Positions 35,860 to 46,495 are shown, counted from the first letter of the stretch. The stretch is DNA of 64,000 bases from Marivirga arenosa (GCF_030503875.2 NZ_CP129968.2:2630001-2694000); one strand, 5' to 3'. Notes: generated by a model from the letters alone, not told the origin. Program-made: numbers and translations.

Positions 35860-38800
35860 TTACTTCAGCACCACCCCAACCCCAATTTTCTCCAATAAAT
35901 AAGGGTTATGATCAATTACTACTATATCGTTTCTTCGGCTTAACTTTTCAAGGATATCAAAAAGCAAATCGATATCTTCAAAATGTAAACCTATACTGGG
36001 TTCATCCAATACATATAAAGTATTTTCAGTTTGATCTTCTAAGCAGTTCAAGAGCAATAATCTTTGCTTTTCACCTGAAGATAAACTCTTAACTGGCTGG
36101 TTTAAAGTCAAGTGATCTAAACCAATGGATGACATCTTGTCTAAAAAGGAAATCTTTTTGCTACTCACTTTATGTTGCGCAAACCAAGAATTTAACTCTG
36201 CCAAATTGAAGTCTAATACTTCAGCAATATTGAGTCCATCGACTTTATAATCTAACACATATTGTTGGTATCTGGTCCCCTTACAAACCTCACAAGTTTC
36301 TATAGTATTGGCTGCAATATCAAGACTGGTTTCAATTACCCCTCTACCCTTACAATTTGGACATTGCCCTTTCTTATTTTTGTAAGAGAATTCCTGTGTC
36401 TTTAAATCAGTATTCTTAGCAAACACCTTGATTACCAAGCTTAACAAATCAAGATAATCTACTACTAAGGTATTATTATATGCTCTCAGTTTTATAGCTT
36501 CAAAATATTGAGCTGCTTTATATTTCCTTGGAAAATCTATTTCTGAACAATGAACAGCTGTTCCTATATTTATACTGGGTATTATAATATCCTTCACTAA
36601 AGTCGTTTTCCCAATACCGGATTTACCACTGATGGCTGTAATTCCACCAATTGGTACATTTAGTTTTTCCTTTTTTAAGCTGTATCGATTTATGTTTTTA
36701 ATTTGAATAGCCTGACCCCCTGTTTTAAGACTTAGCTTCTTCCCGGCTGTTTTTAAATAAGGATGACAACAATCTTGCTTTAAGAAAGATTGAGGCGTCC
36801 CCTGAAATATAATTTCACCTCCTAATTTACCTGCTTTAGGTCCTAATTCTACCAATTGATCCGCAGCGAGAATGATTTCCTTATTATGCTCAATAACAAT
36901 CACTGTATTTCCTTTATCGATTAACTCCTTTAATAATTTTATTAAATCCGGAATATTCTCAACCGATAAACCTGCAGAAGGCTCATCCAATAAATAAGTA
37001 ATTCCTTTTAAAGGAGAATTCAATTGTTTGATGAGCTCGACCCTTTGGTTTTCCCCACCAGATAAGCTTGGTGATTTTCTACTTAATTGTAAATGGTTTA
37101 TATGCAGCTGTTTTGCTCTTTCTATCGTCTGCTCTAAATAGGGTTTGAATCGATTAATTAATTTGTAATCAATCGTATTCTTTCCTAAAGATTGAGAAAG
37201 CCAGTTATCCAGCTCATTAAAGTTCATCTCTTTAACATCTTGAATAGATTTTCCTTCCAACTTATAGTCAAGGCGTTCTTTTTTCAAACCACTGCCAGAG
37301 CATTCACCGCAAGTCGCAGGAGAAAATAATGCCTTTAAGTTATCAATATGCTTATTCTTTCTGGTTTTATAATATTCATCCTTGAGGTAATGAAATAGTC
37401 CTTCCCACCTCATGCTAACTTGCTGAGTTCCGCTTCTCGTCTTCGTTTTGAATCTCCATTCCGTTTCCCATACTTTATCACCTGCGCCTTCAAATAATAA
37501 TCTTCTTTGCTCTTCATTAAACTCTTTAAAAGGGGTTTTAGTGCTAAATCCATTCGCTTTGGCAAGCTCCTCAAAAATCGCCATATGCCTACTATCGGGT
37601 TCACCGTAATAAGCTAATGCTTTGTTATGAGTAAACAAGCCTTCTGCTATGCTCAAATTTTCATTATGAATAATCTTTTCAAGATCCGGTAGTAACTCCA
37701 CTCCTACTCCCTCACAAATAGCACATCTTCCTAGTTCATGGTGATTAGAAAAATGACTAGCAGATAATTCATCTCCTTCATATTGTGCCTTTCGGGAAAA
37801 TGCAAAACGTAATAATTTATCGATTCCAGTTTGCTTGGCTATATCAGAACGTAGATTTTCACTTTTCTCTTTTCGGCTTATGCAAATAGTCGGGCTAAGC
37901 CCGGTAATATTCTCTACCTCAAACTGAAAATTAACACCTACTCTAGATTGCTGGTATGAGCTAAATTGCTTGGTCATTTCTTGTAAACCGTATCCATGCA
38001 ATGTGTCTATCAATAATGATGATTTACCAGAGCCAGAAATTCCGCTTAATACCGATAATTTATTTTTAGGGAATACAATATTTAGATCTTTGAGGTGATG
38101 GGTATTTGCCCCTTTTACATGGATGCTTTTTGTATCATCTTGCTTCACTGCAGCTAATTCCCTTTTCTCAAATGGAATTGAATTATCAATCCACTGGTCA
38201 CATTCATCATGGAATAAAGCATGATTTTCAAAACAGATAATGCCAGCAGTTTGCTTTTTAAGCTGATGCAGAGCTTCTAATAATTGCCTTACATTTTGCT
38301 GATGCAAACCAATACTTGGTTCTTCTAAGATTAAAAGGCTATTTCTGGTCGGCTTAGCAAAATGTTTGGTTAGTTTGATTCGCTGAGCTTCACCACCAGA
38401 AAGGGTATTCGATGGCTGGCCCAATTTAAGATACCCTAGCCCTAATTGAATCATAAGTTCTAACACTTTAGCTATCGCTTTTTCTTCAGAAAAAAAGTCT
38501 AGTGCTTGTTCAACGCTTAAATTATATACATCTGCTATATTTTTATTCTGCCATTCAACTTGTAATACTTCTGGTTTAAATCGCTTGCCATTACAGCTAG
38601 GACAAGTCTGATTAATATTGCCCATAACACTCATCGATAAACTGATTACTCCTGCTCCCTCACATGTTTCACATCTGCCCATTTTGTTATTAAAAGAAAA
38701 AGCGCCTTTCTTCAAATTAAGCGTTTTTGCTTTTTCTGTTTTAGCGAAAAGGTCTCGTAACTTATCAGCTAAAGCGGTATAAGTAGCAGGATTACTTCTC

Positions 38801-40365
38801 GGTGTTTTCCCTATCGGCTGATCTGTCACCCTAACCATATTGTAGTCTTTACAATTGGCAAAATCTTTCAACTTGCTCGAAATATCTTCAGTTTTTCTAC
38901 TGATAACATTTAAGCTACCCGGCTGAAAATTTAAGATTTGCTTTGTATTTTGATTAGGCTTTAATGGTTTATTGTTTACTGACTTTTGAATTTCATTTAA
39001 AGTCGGGCTATCAATATTTTTTGAATTAAGAAACTTATCCAGAGAACCATTAAAAATAACATCTCCACCAAATCGTCCTGCTTTAGGACCTAATTCTAGT
39101 ATCCAGTCTGCCTGCTCTATAAAGTTTAAGTCATGCTCCACCACCATTACGGTATTTCCCTTCTTAATTAAACGCTTCAGCATGTATAATAAATACTCTT
39201 GATATGGAGCTGCTAAACCTATTGAAGGCTCATCAAATACATATAATATGCCCTGTAAATTGCTATTAACTTGTTTTATTAATTTTATCCGCTGAGCGTC
39301 TCCAGAGGAAATTTCAGTACTAGGAATGCTCATAGAATAATCTTCCATTCCAAGTTGGATCAGATCATTTAATTGGATCAAGATCTTATCAACTAATAGC
39401 TTTTCTCCTTCATTAAGTGATTCATCTTTTAACTTCTCAAATAAAGGATTCAAAGGCATTTCCATCCACTCCTGAAAATTGTAGTCTTTCCATTTATATT
39501 TAAGATGCTCAGCTTTTATTCTTGCACCCTTGCAACTTGGGCATAATTTTGAACTGACAAACTTTAAAATATTCGGGTTTCGATCTCGTTTAAGAATATC
39601 ATTCATGATGGGCAGCATTCCTTTATAATAATGCTCCTCTCTCGGTTTAGCCTTGAATCCCTCCCATCTTAACCTTGATTCTAAACTATGCTTACCATAA
39701 TACACCTTTATACGCTCACTCCCATTCAATATCACATCCTTTTGTTCCTCGCTAAGCTCTTTCCAAGGGATGTCAACATTAAAGCCATGCGCTTCACATA
39801 CCTTATTTAGCTCTTCAACTGTAACCTGTGAATAAACAATATAGCCACCAGGTAAAGTGGTAGTTATGGCTCCTTCTCTTAGGGTTTTATTCTCGTCTCC
39901 AATGAGTTTGTTTAAATCAATAAACTCTGCTTCTCCAATTCCTCTACAAACTTCACAGGCTCCTTTTGGATGATTAAATGAAAAAAGAGATTTACTCATT
40001 ATGTCTTCACCAGAATAGCGAGCAAATAAAATTCTGAAAATAGCGGTTAATTCTGAAAGGGTTCCAAAAGTAGTATTAATGGATTGAAATCGTTTTGATT
40101 GCTCTACTTTAATGACAGGAAGTAAATCATCAATTTCATCTACCTCAGCTGTTGGAATTGCTAAAGCATTTTGCTGGTTATAGGCTGCTAAGCTTTCTAA
40201 AAAATATCGATAGCCTTCATTTGCTATAACCCCCATCGCTAAGGATGATTTTCCTGAACCAGAAAGGCCAGTTACGACTATTAGTTGATTTTCAGGTAAC
40301 TCAAGATTAATATTTTTAAGGTTATTTTGATGGGCATTTTTAAGCTTCATAAAAGAGATTTTCAA
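35860..40365 (-). CDS. Fused double UvrA-like ATPase (four NBDs)
   Basis: The 1501-residue protein is two UvrA-like halves of about 750 residues each, against about 940 for normal UvrA. NBD I has Walker A GLSGSGKSS (33-41), Zn-type Cys pairs (137/140, 275/278), signature SSGDAQR and YVFDEPS. NBD II (about 480-745) has Zn Cys 565/568/588/591 and signature LSGGEAQR, but no Walker A, and LEEPS in place of LDEPS. NBD III has GISGSGKSS (775-783), Cys pairs 881/884 and 1019/1022, LSGGENQR and LLDEPS. NBD IV has GKSGIGKTT (1247-1255), Cys 1335/1338/1358/1361, LSSGEKQR and VLDEPS. Short halves without room for the UvrB-binding insert are typical of class-II UvrA proteins (UvrA2, DrrC) tied to drug or damage tolerance. 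It is single, and no UvrB or UvrC is nearby. Confidence 0.9.
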   Translation of the reverse strand: MKISFMKLKNAHQNNLKNINLELPENQLIVVTGLSGSGKSSLAMGVIANEGYRYFLESLAAYNQQNALAIPTAEVDEIDDLLPVIKVEQSKRFQSINTTFGTLSELTAIFRILFARYSGEDIMSKSLFSFNHPKGACEVCRGIGEAEFIDLNKLIGDENKTLREGAITTTLPGGYIVYSQVTVEELNKVCEAHGFNVDIPWKELSEEQKDVILNGSERIKVYYGKHSLESRLRWEGFKAKPREEHYYKGMLPIMNDILKRDRNPNILKFVSSKLCPSCKGARIKAEHLKYKWKDYNFQEWMEMPLNPLFEKLKDESLNEGEKLLVDKILIQLNDLIQLGMEDYSMSIPSTEISSGDAQRIKLIKQVNSNLQGILYVFDEPSIGLAAPYQEYLLYMLKRLIKKGNTVMVVEHDLNFIEQADWILELGPKAGRFGGDVIFNGSLDKFLNSKNIDSPTLNEIQKSVNNKPLKPNQNTKQILNFQPGSLNVISRKTEDISSKLKDFANCKDYNMVRVTDQPIGKTPRSNPATYTALADKLRDLFAKTEKAKTLNLKKGAFSFNNKMGRCETCEGAGVISLSMSVMGNINQTCPSCNGKRFKPEVLQVEWQNKNIADVYNLSVEQALDFFSEEKAIAKVLELMIQLGLGYLKLGQPSNTLSGGEAQRIKLTKHFAKPTRNSLLILEEPSIGLHQQNVRQLLEALHQLKKQTAGIICFENHALFHDECDQWIDNSIPFEKRELAAVKQDDTKSIHVKGANTHHLKDLNIVFPKNKLSVLSGISGSGKSSLLIDTLHGYGLQEMTKQFSSYQQSRVGVNFQFEVENITGLSPTICISRKEKSENLRSDIAKQTGIDKLLRFAFSRKAQYEGDELSASHFSNHHELGRCAICEGVGVELLPDLEKIIHNENLSIAEGLFTHNKALAYYGEPDSRHMAIFEELAKANGFSTKTPFKEFNEEQRRLLFEGAGDKVWETEWRFKTKTRSGTQQVSMRWEGLFHYLKDEYYKTRKNKHIDNLKALFSPATCGECSGSGLKKERLDYKLEGKSIQDVKEMNFNELDNWLSQSLGKNTIDYKLINRFKPYLEQTIERAKQLHINHLQLSRKSPSLSGGENQRVELIKQLNSPLKGITYLLDEPSAGLSVENIPDLIKLLKELIDKGNTVIVIEHNKEIILAADQLVELGPKAGKLGGEIIFQGTPQSFLKQDCCHPYLKTAGKKLSLKTGGQAIQIKNINRYSLKKEKLNVPIGGITAISGKSGIGKTTLVKDIIIPSINIGTAVHCSEIDFPRKYKAAQYFEAIKLRAYNNTLVVDYLDLLSLVIKVFAKNTDLKTQEFSYKNKKGQCPNCKGRGVIETSLDIAANTIETCEVCKGTRYQQYVLDYKVDGLNIAEVLDFNLAELNSWFAQHKVSSKKISFLDKMSSIGLDHLTLNQPVKSLSSGEKQRLLLLNCLEDQTENTLYVLDEPSIGLHFEDIDLLFDILEKLSRRNDIVVIDHNPYLLEKIGVGVVLK

Positions 40366-40512
40366 ATTTCAGAAAACAAAGATATAAAGATTATAGTCGC
40401 TAAATTATTTGAGGAAGCTTACTAAAATCTAATTAAAAAGATAAATGTTGTAACAGATATATAAATTTTTAGTTAATGCTTTATTTATCAAAATATTTCA
40501 ATTTCTAAAAAC

Positions 40513-41574
40513 ATGGTCATAATTATTGGGGCAGGATTATCGGGATTACTGACCGCTTATCGCTTACATCAAGAAAACATTCCCTATACAATCTTAGAAG
40601 CAAGAAACAGAATAGGTGGGAGAATAAATACTGAACAAGCTGAGGAAAATACGGCTATTGAAATGGGTGCCACATGGTTTGGAAGTCAACATCAAAACTT
40701 AATTGAATTATTAAAAGAATTGAATATTCCAGCATTTGAGCAGTATTCAAATGGGAAATCTTTTTATCAGGCAAACCCAAATTCGCCAGCACAGCCAATT
40801 GAAATACCGCCACAAGAGCCTACTTATCGAATTTCAGGAGGTTCATCAAATTTGATACATCACATTTATAATCTAATTAGAAAAGATCAAGTTCTGCTTA
40901 ATCAAAAGGTTACTGAAATAATTTATGATGATAATAAATTCACAATAAAGGCAAATGAAGAATTTCGAGCAGATAATATAGTGATTGCAATTCCACCAAA
41001 ATTATGGGCCAATAGAATAAAAATCAGTCCAAAACTTCCTGAAGAATTAATGAATGTCGCTAAAGATACTCATACTTGGATGGAAGAATCTATTAAAGTT
41101 GGTATTAGTTATAATTCTTCCTTTTGGGTGGAAGATGGATTGTCTGGAACATTGTTTAGCAATAGTGGTCCAATAGTTGAATTTTATGATCATTGTAATC
41201 ATGAAAGATCAAGATATGCTCTATGTGGTTTTATGAATCCTGCATATGCTCAATTATCCAAATCAGAAAGAGAAAATGCAGTCATAAATCAAATCAAAAA
41301 TGTATTTGGTGAAAAGGCCTCAGAATATTTGGAGTATAAAGAATGCATTTGGAGTGAAGAGTTGTTTACCTATGATTCATCTGAAAGCCAATTAATTCCA
41401 CACCAAAATAACGGTCATCCTATTTTCAGGATTAGTCATTTTGATCATAAACTTTACATCTCAAGTACAGAGGCGGCACTACAGTTTCCTGGCTATATGG
41501 ATGGGGCTGTTCAAGTAGCTAATTCAATTGCGAAGAGAATAATACGACAATTAAAGGAAGATATTATCACATAA
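40513..41574 (+). CDS. FAD-dependent amine oxidase family protein
   Basis: The 353-residue protein begins MVIIIGAGLSGLLTAYRL, the GxGxxG FAD motif, followed by EARNRIGGRI, the second conserved amine-oxidase motif (about 30-40). The C-terminus has a final FAD segment (STEAALQFPGYMDGAVQVA). This is the monoamine-oxidase/polyamine-oxidase superfamily layout at a short length (typical about 430-500), so one substrate subdomain may be reduced. The substrate could be an amine or amino acid, or the protein could be a desaturase. It is divergent from the UvrA-like gene, with about 150 bases between. Confidence 0.85.
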   Translation: MVIIIGAGLSGLLTAYRLHQENIPYTILEARNRIGGRINTEQAEENTAIEMGATWFGSQHQNLIELLKELNIPAFEQYSNGKSFYQANPNSPAQPIEIPPQEPTYRISGGSSNLIHHIYNLIRKDQVLLNQKVTEIIYDDNKFTIKANEEFRADNIVIAIPPKLWANRIKISPKLPEELMNVAKDTHTWMEESIKVGISYNSSFWVEDGLSGTLFSNSGPIVEFYDHCNHERSRYALCGFMNPAYAQLSKSERENAVINQIKNVFGEKASEYLEYKECIWSEELFTYDSSESQLIPHQNNGHPIFRISHFDHKLYISSTEAALQFPGYMDGAVQVANSIAKRIIRQLKEDIIT

Positions 41575-41735
41575 TATGAAGGTTTAGTAAACAATCCATG
41601 TTGTTTAATCGAAAAATCATATCTGAAAAGAGACAAACTATAAATTTTAATTTTATAAACGTTATTTTTATATCAAACTATCAAAATTTAATTCTACAAA
41701 AACTTTTTATACAAGGTTTCATTAAAATATATTAA

Positions 41736-44507
41736 GTGAATGTTCTATTAAATATTGCCATAAAGAATCATAAAACTGTTGTGAAAAGACTGACTGAATT
41801 AATCAGAATCATTAACATCTTTCTACTCTTAGGAATTATTCATTCCACAGCATGGTCACAGTTTTATCCGGCTAAGGTGTATTCCATACGTGATGGAATG
41901 CCTACAAATGCAATTTTTGATATTACACAAGCCAATGATGGAATAATGTGGTTTATGACTTCAAAAGGAGTTGTAAATTATAATTCCTTAAAATGGCATC
42001 TTTTCTCTGATAGTCTTCAATTACCAAATTCCCCTTACTCCTATATAAGAGCCTTGGAAGATGGCTCAGTCTGGACGGCAGGACAGAATAGCAACGATTT
42101 TGTAATTAAATATTATAAAAATGAAAACTGGCAATCAGTTAAGCTAGAGGGTATAGAAAAAATTGAGGGTAAATTCACTTTTGATGTCAGGTTAAATAAT
42201 TCTGGTTACAGTATTATTATTGGGGGTAGAAACACTATTTATTTACATGAAACTAGCAGTTCTACCTTGCAAAAATATCAATTATCCGATAATCCTTATT
42301 ACAGAATAAACTCGATTAAGTTTCATAATAAAATAGCTTACATTTCCACTTCTGAAGGTCTCTATACACTTAATAATTCCATTTCAAGTCATCCTATTAA
42401 TCAACATCTAGAAATTAATGATGAGGTTCTACAAATCCATTGGGACAAAAAAGATTTATACCTATTAGGCATAAACTGGCTTGCTTTATATCAGGATGAT
42501 GAATTTAAATACCTTAGTAATGATACAGGAGTTAATTCATCCAGTAGATTTAATAAACATAATTTAACAGTGGATCGCTTTGGTAGAATTTTTTATAGTA
42601 GCATGAGTTCTGCACAATTTTTAGATAGATCAACTGGTTATGGAAAAATTCTTTACATTAATGGTCGTGTATTTAATGCCCAAAGCAACAGAATTTATGT
42701 GGATACTGAGAACAATGTTTGGGTAGGTGATCATAGAGGATTATTTAAATTTAATGTTCTTAGATTTCAGAATTACAATGAAAATATAGGCTTAGCAAAT
42801 GATGAAGTAACTGCGATAACGTACCATGACCAGCAGCTAATTTTAGCAAACCAAAATCAGCTTAATTTTCTTGAAAATGGAAATATTGTTAAAAAACTAA
42901 ATATTGGCTTTAAAGCTGGCATAAGAATTCTAGATTTAGCAACTAATGGTTCAAATCAGCTTTTTATTGCAGCTAATTCTGCTGGATTAAAATTGTATGA
43001 TGGTCAGGAAGTCATAAATCTCGATTGGAAGACTAAAAATGAAGATCATGTTGTAACCTCTGTTGAATTTATCAATGATAAATTATACTATTCAACTAAT
43101 GTAGCTTTATATAGTTATGAAGAAGGTGTAATAAAAAAAGAAGTAAAAGTACCTTATATTCGAAATATAAGTCAATTAAATAAAGATACAATAGCTGCAT
43201 TAAGCACTTCTGAAGGTTTATTTTTATATAATCCTTCTACTAAAAATATTCAGCAATTCACATCATCATCTCGCATTTACAATAATGTTTACAATGTATG
43301 TAAATGGAACGATCAATATTTCATAGGAACTAGCGGAGGTTTAGCTGTTATTAAAAATAAGCAAATCGTACCTTTTTTCACATCTGAAAAACTAAATAGA
43401 GTTGCCATTTACAGCCTATTTGTGAGCAAGAATAATAATTTATGGTTGGGGACGAATGAAGGTATCTTTATTTGGGATGGTATGGATATCACCAATTACA
43501 ATAAAGCACATGGCTTAGTGGGTGATGAAATCAATAGAAATGCATTTCTTCAAATTAACAAAGAGGAAGTCTGGATAGGAACTGAAATGGGAGCATCCGT
43601 TTATAATTTTGATGAAGATTTAAGTACGGAATTAATTCCAAATCTTCAACTTAAAAAGGCTGAAACTCTTGAAGGCAGTGTTTTAACTGAAAGTCAAAAT
43701 ATTTTAAAACATGATAATAATACTATTGAATTTCAATTTCTAGGGGTATCCTATTTTGATGAGAATCAAATCAATTACCGTTACAAGCTCAATGGTTTTG
43801 ATGAAGACTGGCTTTATATCGATAATCCAAATTCAAACTCAGTTCGCTATACTAATTTACCTCCAGGTGACTTTGAGTTTTTAGTAGAGTCTAGCCTGGA
43901 TAATAATAATTGGAGTGTACCTAAAAGCTTGAGCTTTACTATCGAAAAACCCTTTTACTACACTTATTGGTTTGTTGCTATTTCAATAATAGGAGTTCTC
44001 ATTCTTCTTTACAGTATTTATAGGATAAGATTCTATTTTATACTTAAAAACCAACAAAAACTAAAAAAAGAGGTCAAACTTCGTACTCAAGAAATTCAAA
44101 GAATGAATGATGAAATACAGGCCCAAAATGAGGAATTAATAAGTCAGAGTGAAGAAATAGCCACCAACAATGAAAGATTGGAGGAGATTGTTCAAGACAG
44201 AACTCGTAAACTTAGGGAACAAAATGATAGACTTTCAAAGTATGCGTTCATGAATTCACATGAGCTCAGAGGCCCAATTTGCAGAATGATAGGTTTGTTG
44301 AATCTTTTAAAATTATCTCAGCAGACTGAATATGAAAAGATATTAAGCCTTATTCAAGAAACTGGAAAGGAATTGGACATCATCACGAGACATATTAATA
44401 AGTTATTAGATAATGTAGATCTAAGTGATTTACAAGAAGCAAATAGTATTGAGGTAATAAATGCCAATAACAGAGAGCAAGATCAAATAGATGATAATAT
44501 TAATTAA
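41736..44507 (+). CDS. Regulator-propeller sensor with His phosphoacceptor domain but no kinase ATPase domain
   Basis: The 923-residue protein (GTG start; another GTG at 41781 would fit the signal peptide better) has a secretion signal, two seven-bladed propeller-like Reg_prop regions in the periplasm (about 40-650; for example YSIRDGMPTNAIFDITQANDG), a triple-Tyr domain (about 655-740), one transmembrane helix (about 745-770), a coiled coil, and a C-terminal DHp helix pair with the H-box NSHELRGP (His about 842). The chain ends 81 residues later, with no room for the HATPase domain and no continuation in any frame downstream. It may be a phosphoacceptor or adaptor, or depend on another kinase. 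No response regulator lies nearby. Confidence 0.85.
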   Translation: MNVLLNIAIKNHKTVVKRLTELIRIINIFLLLGIIHSTAWSQFYPAKVYSIRDGMPTNAIFDITQANDGIMWFMTSKGVVNYNSLKWHLFSDSLQLPNSPYSYIRALEDGSVWTAGQNSNDFVIKYYKNENWQSVKLEGIEKIEGKFTFDVRLNNSGYSIIIGGRNTIYLHETSSSTLQKYQLSDNPYYRINSIKFHNKIAYISTSEGLYTLNNSISSHPINQHLEINDEVLQIHWDKKDLYLLGINWLALYQDDEFKYLSNDTGVNSSSRFNKHNLTVDRFGRIFYSSMSSAQFLDRSTGYGKILYINGRVFNAQSNRIYVDTENNVWVGDHRGLFKFNVLRFQNYNENIGLANDEVTAITYHDQQLILANQNQLNFLENGNIVKKLNIGFKAGIRILDLATNGSNQLFIAANSAGLKLYDGQEVINLDWKTKNEDHVVTSVEFINDKLYYSTNVALYSYEEGVIKKEVKVPYIRNISQLNKDTIAALSTSEGLFLYNPSTKNIQQFTSSSRIYNNVYNVCKWNDQYFIGTSGGLAVIKNKQIVPFFTSEKLNRVAIYSLFVSKNNNLWLGTNEGIFIWDGMDITNYNKAHGLVGDEINRNAFLQINKEEVWIGTEMGASVYNFDEDLSTELIPNLQLKKAETLEGSVLTESQNILKHDNNTIEFQFLGVSYFDENQINYRYKLNGFDEDWLYIDNPNSNSVRYTNLPPGDFEFLVESSLDNNNWSVPKSLSFTIEKPFYYTYWFVAISIIGVLILLYSIYRIRFYFILKNQQKLKKEVKLRTQEIQRMNDEIQAQNEELISQSEEIATNNERLEEIVQDRTRKLREQNDRLSKYAFMNSHELRGPICRMIGLLNLLKLSQQTEYEKILSLIQETGKELDIITRHINKLLDNVDLSDLQEANSIEVINANNREQDQIDDNIN

Positions 44508-44683
44508 CTTTTGACTTAAAGTATAGATAGTTTTATAGCCAAGCCTTAGCTAAATTATACTATACTTATTTTAAAGCTTATAATTAATTTCCCGCATAAA
44601 GAACACTCATATTTTTTTCTAATAAAGTTAAAACCAAAACAATATCATTAAATATATGTATTTACATCAATAAAATTTATGAT

Positions 44684-45295
44684 ATGCTACATATTGATAA
44701 AAAGGCAATAGATGAAATGGAAAGTCGGTATAGAGGAAATTTCTTCAATACGATATCAGGCTTCAAAAGCGCTAATTTGATCGGTACAATTGATAAAAAT
44801 AAGCAAACAAACTTAGCTATATTTAATTCAGTAGTTCACATTGGCGCAAATCCACCCTACCTAGGTTTCATACTTAGACCTACTACAGTTGAAAGACATA
44901 CGTATTCTAACATTAAAGAAACTGGGTTTTACACCATCAATCATGTACAGGAGGACTTTATTGAAAAAGCGCATCAAACGTCTGCGAAATATGAAAAAGC
45001 TGAATCGGAATTTCATAGATGCGGATTTCAAGAAGAGTATCTTCATAGTTTTATCCCTCCCTATGTAAAGCAATCTAATATAAAATTGGGATTAAAATTT
45101 GAAGAAGAACATCCAATAAAAGTGAATGGAACAATATTAGTTATTGGTAGCATTCAGCATGCCTATTTAGATGAAAAATACATACAGAATGATGGATCAG
45201 TAGATATATCTTTGGCACAAACAGTGGCTGTTTCGGGTTTATATCAATATTTAAAAACTGAGAAATTAGATAAGTTTAAATATGCAAAGCCATAA
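44684..45295 (+). CDS. Flavin reductase-like FMN-binding split-barrel protein
   Basis: The 203-residue protein matches the flavin reductase-like domain: an N-terminal RYRGNFFNTISGFKSANLIG segment, NLAIFNSVVHIGANPPYLGF in the FMN-binding region, and NIKETGFYTINHV. Such proteins bind FMN and either reduce flavin or act as flavin-dependent reductases. A partner monooxygenase is not adjacent. It stands 69 bases upstream of msrB on the same strand and could be co-transcribed, giving a loose oxidative-stress theme; this is only inference. Confidence 0.85.
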   Translation: MLHIDKKAIDEMESRYRGNFFNTISGFKSANLIGTIDKNKQTNLAIFNSVVHIGANPPYLGFILRPTTVERHTYSNIKETGFYTINHVQEDFIEKAHQTSAKYEKAESEFHRCGFQEEYLHSFIPPYVKQSNIKLGLKFEEEHPIKVNGTILVIGSIQHAYLDEKYIQNDGSVDISLAQTVAVSGLYQYLKTEKLDKFKYAKP

Positions 45296-45364
45296 TTGGA
45301 AAAATACAAAACCAAATCTTTTTATAACAGTATAATAACACATCAGTAATTAATAATTCAAAAA

Positions 45365-45880
45365 ATGAAACATCTTACGATAAGTCAAATCGGTACAATT
45401 ATGACCGTAGCCTTCATGTCAATATGTTTTCAAGCCTGTGCACAACACAACAGCAGCTCTGAAACAAAAAAGGAACTGAAAAACCATACATTTGAAGTTC
45501 AAAAAACGGAGCAGGAATGGAAAGAAGCCTTAGATCCTATGGCTTACAAAGTACTTAGAGAAGCCGGAACTGAAAGGGCCTTCACTGGAAAATATAATGA
45601 TTTCAAAAAGGAAGGTGTTTTTGTTTGTAATGGATGTAAAACTAAATTATTTAGTTCTGAAACGAAATATGAAAGTGGTACAGGATGGCCAAGCTTTTTT
45701 AAACCTATTAATGATGAAAATGTGCTAGAAGTTGAAGATCGATCTTTAGGCATGGTTCGCACAGAAGTAGTCTGTGCAAAATGCGGAGGACATTTAGGCC
45801 ACGTATTTGAAGATGGCCCTAAACCTACAGGCTTAAGATATTGTCTGAATTCAGCAGCTTTAGATTTTAAAGAAGAATAA
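45365..45880 (+). CDS. msrB: Lipoprotein peptide-methionine (R)-S-oxide reductase
   Basis: The 171-residue protein has a signal peptide with lipobox Cys 25 (CFQAC), placing it on a membrane outside the cytoplasm. The MsrB domain follows: Zn-binding Cys pairs (CNGC at 88-91 and CAKC at 137-140), GTGWPSFF (106-112), [10 protein letters not shown] and the catalytic Cys in RYCLNSAA (about 160). It reduces methionine-R-sulfoxide in envelope proteins. No MsrA domain is fused. It converges on the acyltransferase gene with only two bases between the stops. Confidence 0.94.
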   Translation: MKHLTISQIGTIMTVAFMSICFQACAQHNSSSETKKELKNHTFEVQKTEQEWKEALDPMAYKVLREAGTERAFTGKYNDFKKEGVFVCNGCKTKLFSSETKYESGTGWPSFFKPINDENVLEVEDRSLGMVRTEVVCAKCGGHLGHVFEDGPKPTGLRYCLNSAALDFKEE

Positions 45881-45882
45881 AT

Positions 45883-46440
45883 TTATATAACGCCCTGTTC
45901 AGGGTATTTGCCCTGAATAGGTCTATAAAAATCCTTTATCTTTTCAATATTCGCATCCATATCCCCTTTTGCTTCAAAGCTAGGCCCAACGCCTGCAATT
46001 TTATTTTTGTAATCTAAATAACCACATAATATAGGAACATTTGCTCCTTCTGCCACCCTATAAAAGCCAGTTTTCCAATTAGGTTGATAGCTTCTAGTAC
46101 CCTCAGGGGTCACTAAAATCACTAGTTTTTCTCGATCATCGAATAATTTAATCATGGCTTCTGTCATCGATTGCTTTTTACCATTTTTATGAGTTCTATC
46201 AATACCAATAGCACCAAAAGCATTCAAGATCCATTTCAATGGACCTTTCAATAATTCTTTTTTAACTGTATAACGAACAGGGATTTTGAGTATGTAAAAA
46301 GCCGCTCTTGCCCAAACTAAATCCCAATTAGAGGTATGTGGTGCAGCTATCATAACTGCTTTGTTTATATTTTCAGGTATTTCAGCGGATACTTTCCAAC
46401 CTCCCAACCAGAGAATAAACTTTGCTAAGTAATACGCCAT
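45883..46440 (-). CDS. PlsC-type acyltransferase
   Basis: The 185-residue protein has the glycerolipid acyltransferase motif HxxxxD in AAPHTSNWDLVW (about 32-42) and VTPEGTRSYQP (the EGTR motif). It begins with a short hydrophobic region. Size and motifs fit a short lysophosphatidic-acid-type acyltransferase, but substrate cannot be settled (it could act on ornithine or other lipids). It acts at the inner face of the cytoplasmic membrane. It is convergent with msrB; upstream lies a small secreted protein gene in the same orientation. Confidence 0.88.
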   Translation of the reverse strand: MAYYLAKFILWLGGWKVSAEIPENINKAVMIAAPHTSNWDLVWARAAFYILKIPVRYTVKKELLKGPLKWILNAFGAIGIDRTHKNGKKQSMTEAMIKLFDDREKLVILVTPEGTRSYQPNWKTGFYRVAEGANVPILCGYLDYKNKIAGVGPSFEAKGDMDANIEKIKDFYRPIQGKYPEQGVI

Positions 46441-46495
46441 ATTGTAAGCTTTATTTTGGCGTAAAGATAAGTATAATTATAGGGTATATAATGAC

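Noticed and set aside
41736..44507. Frameshift splitting a histidine kinase from its ATPase domain
   Set aside because: The sequence after the stop up to the next gene is only about 175 bases, with no HATPase-like translation in any frame.
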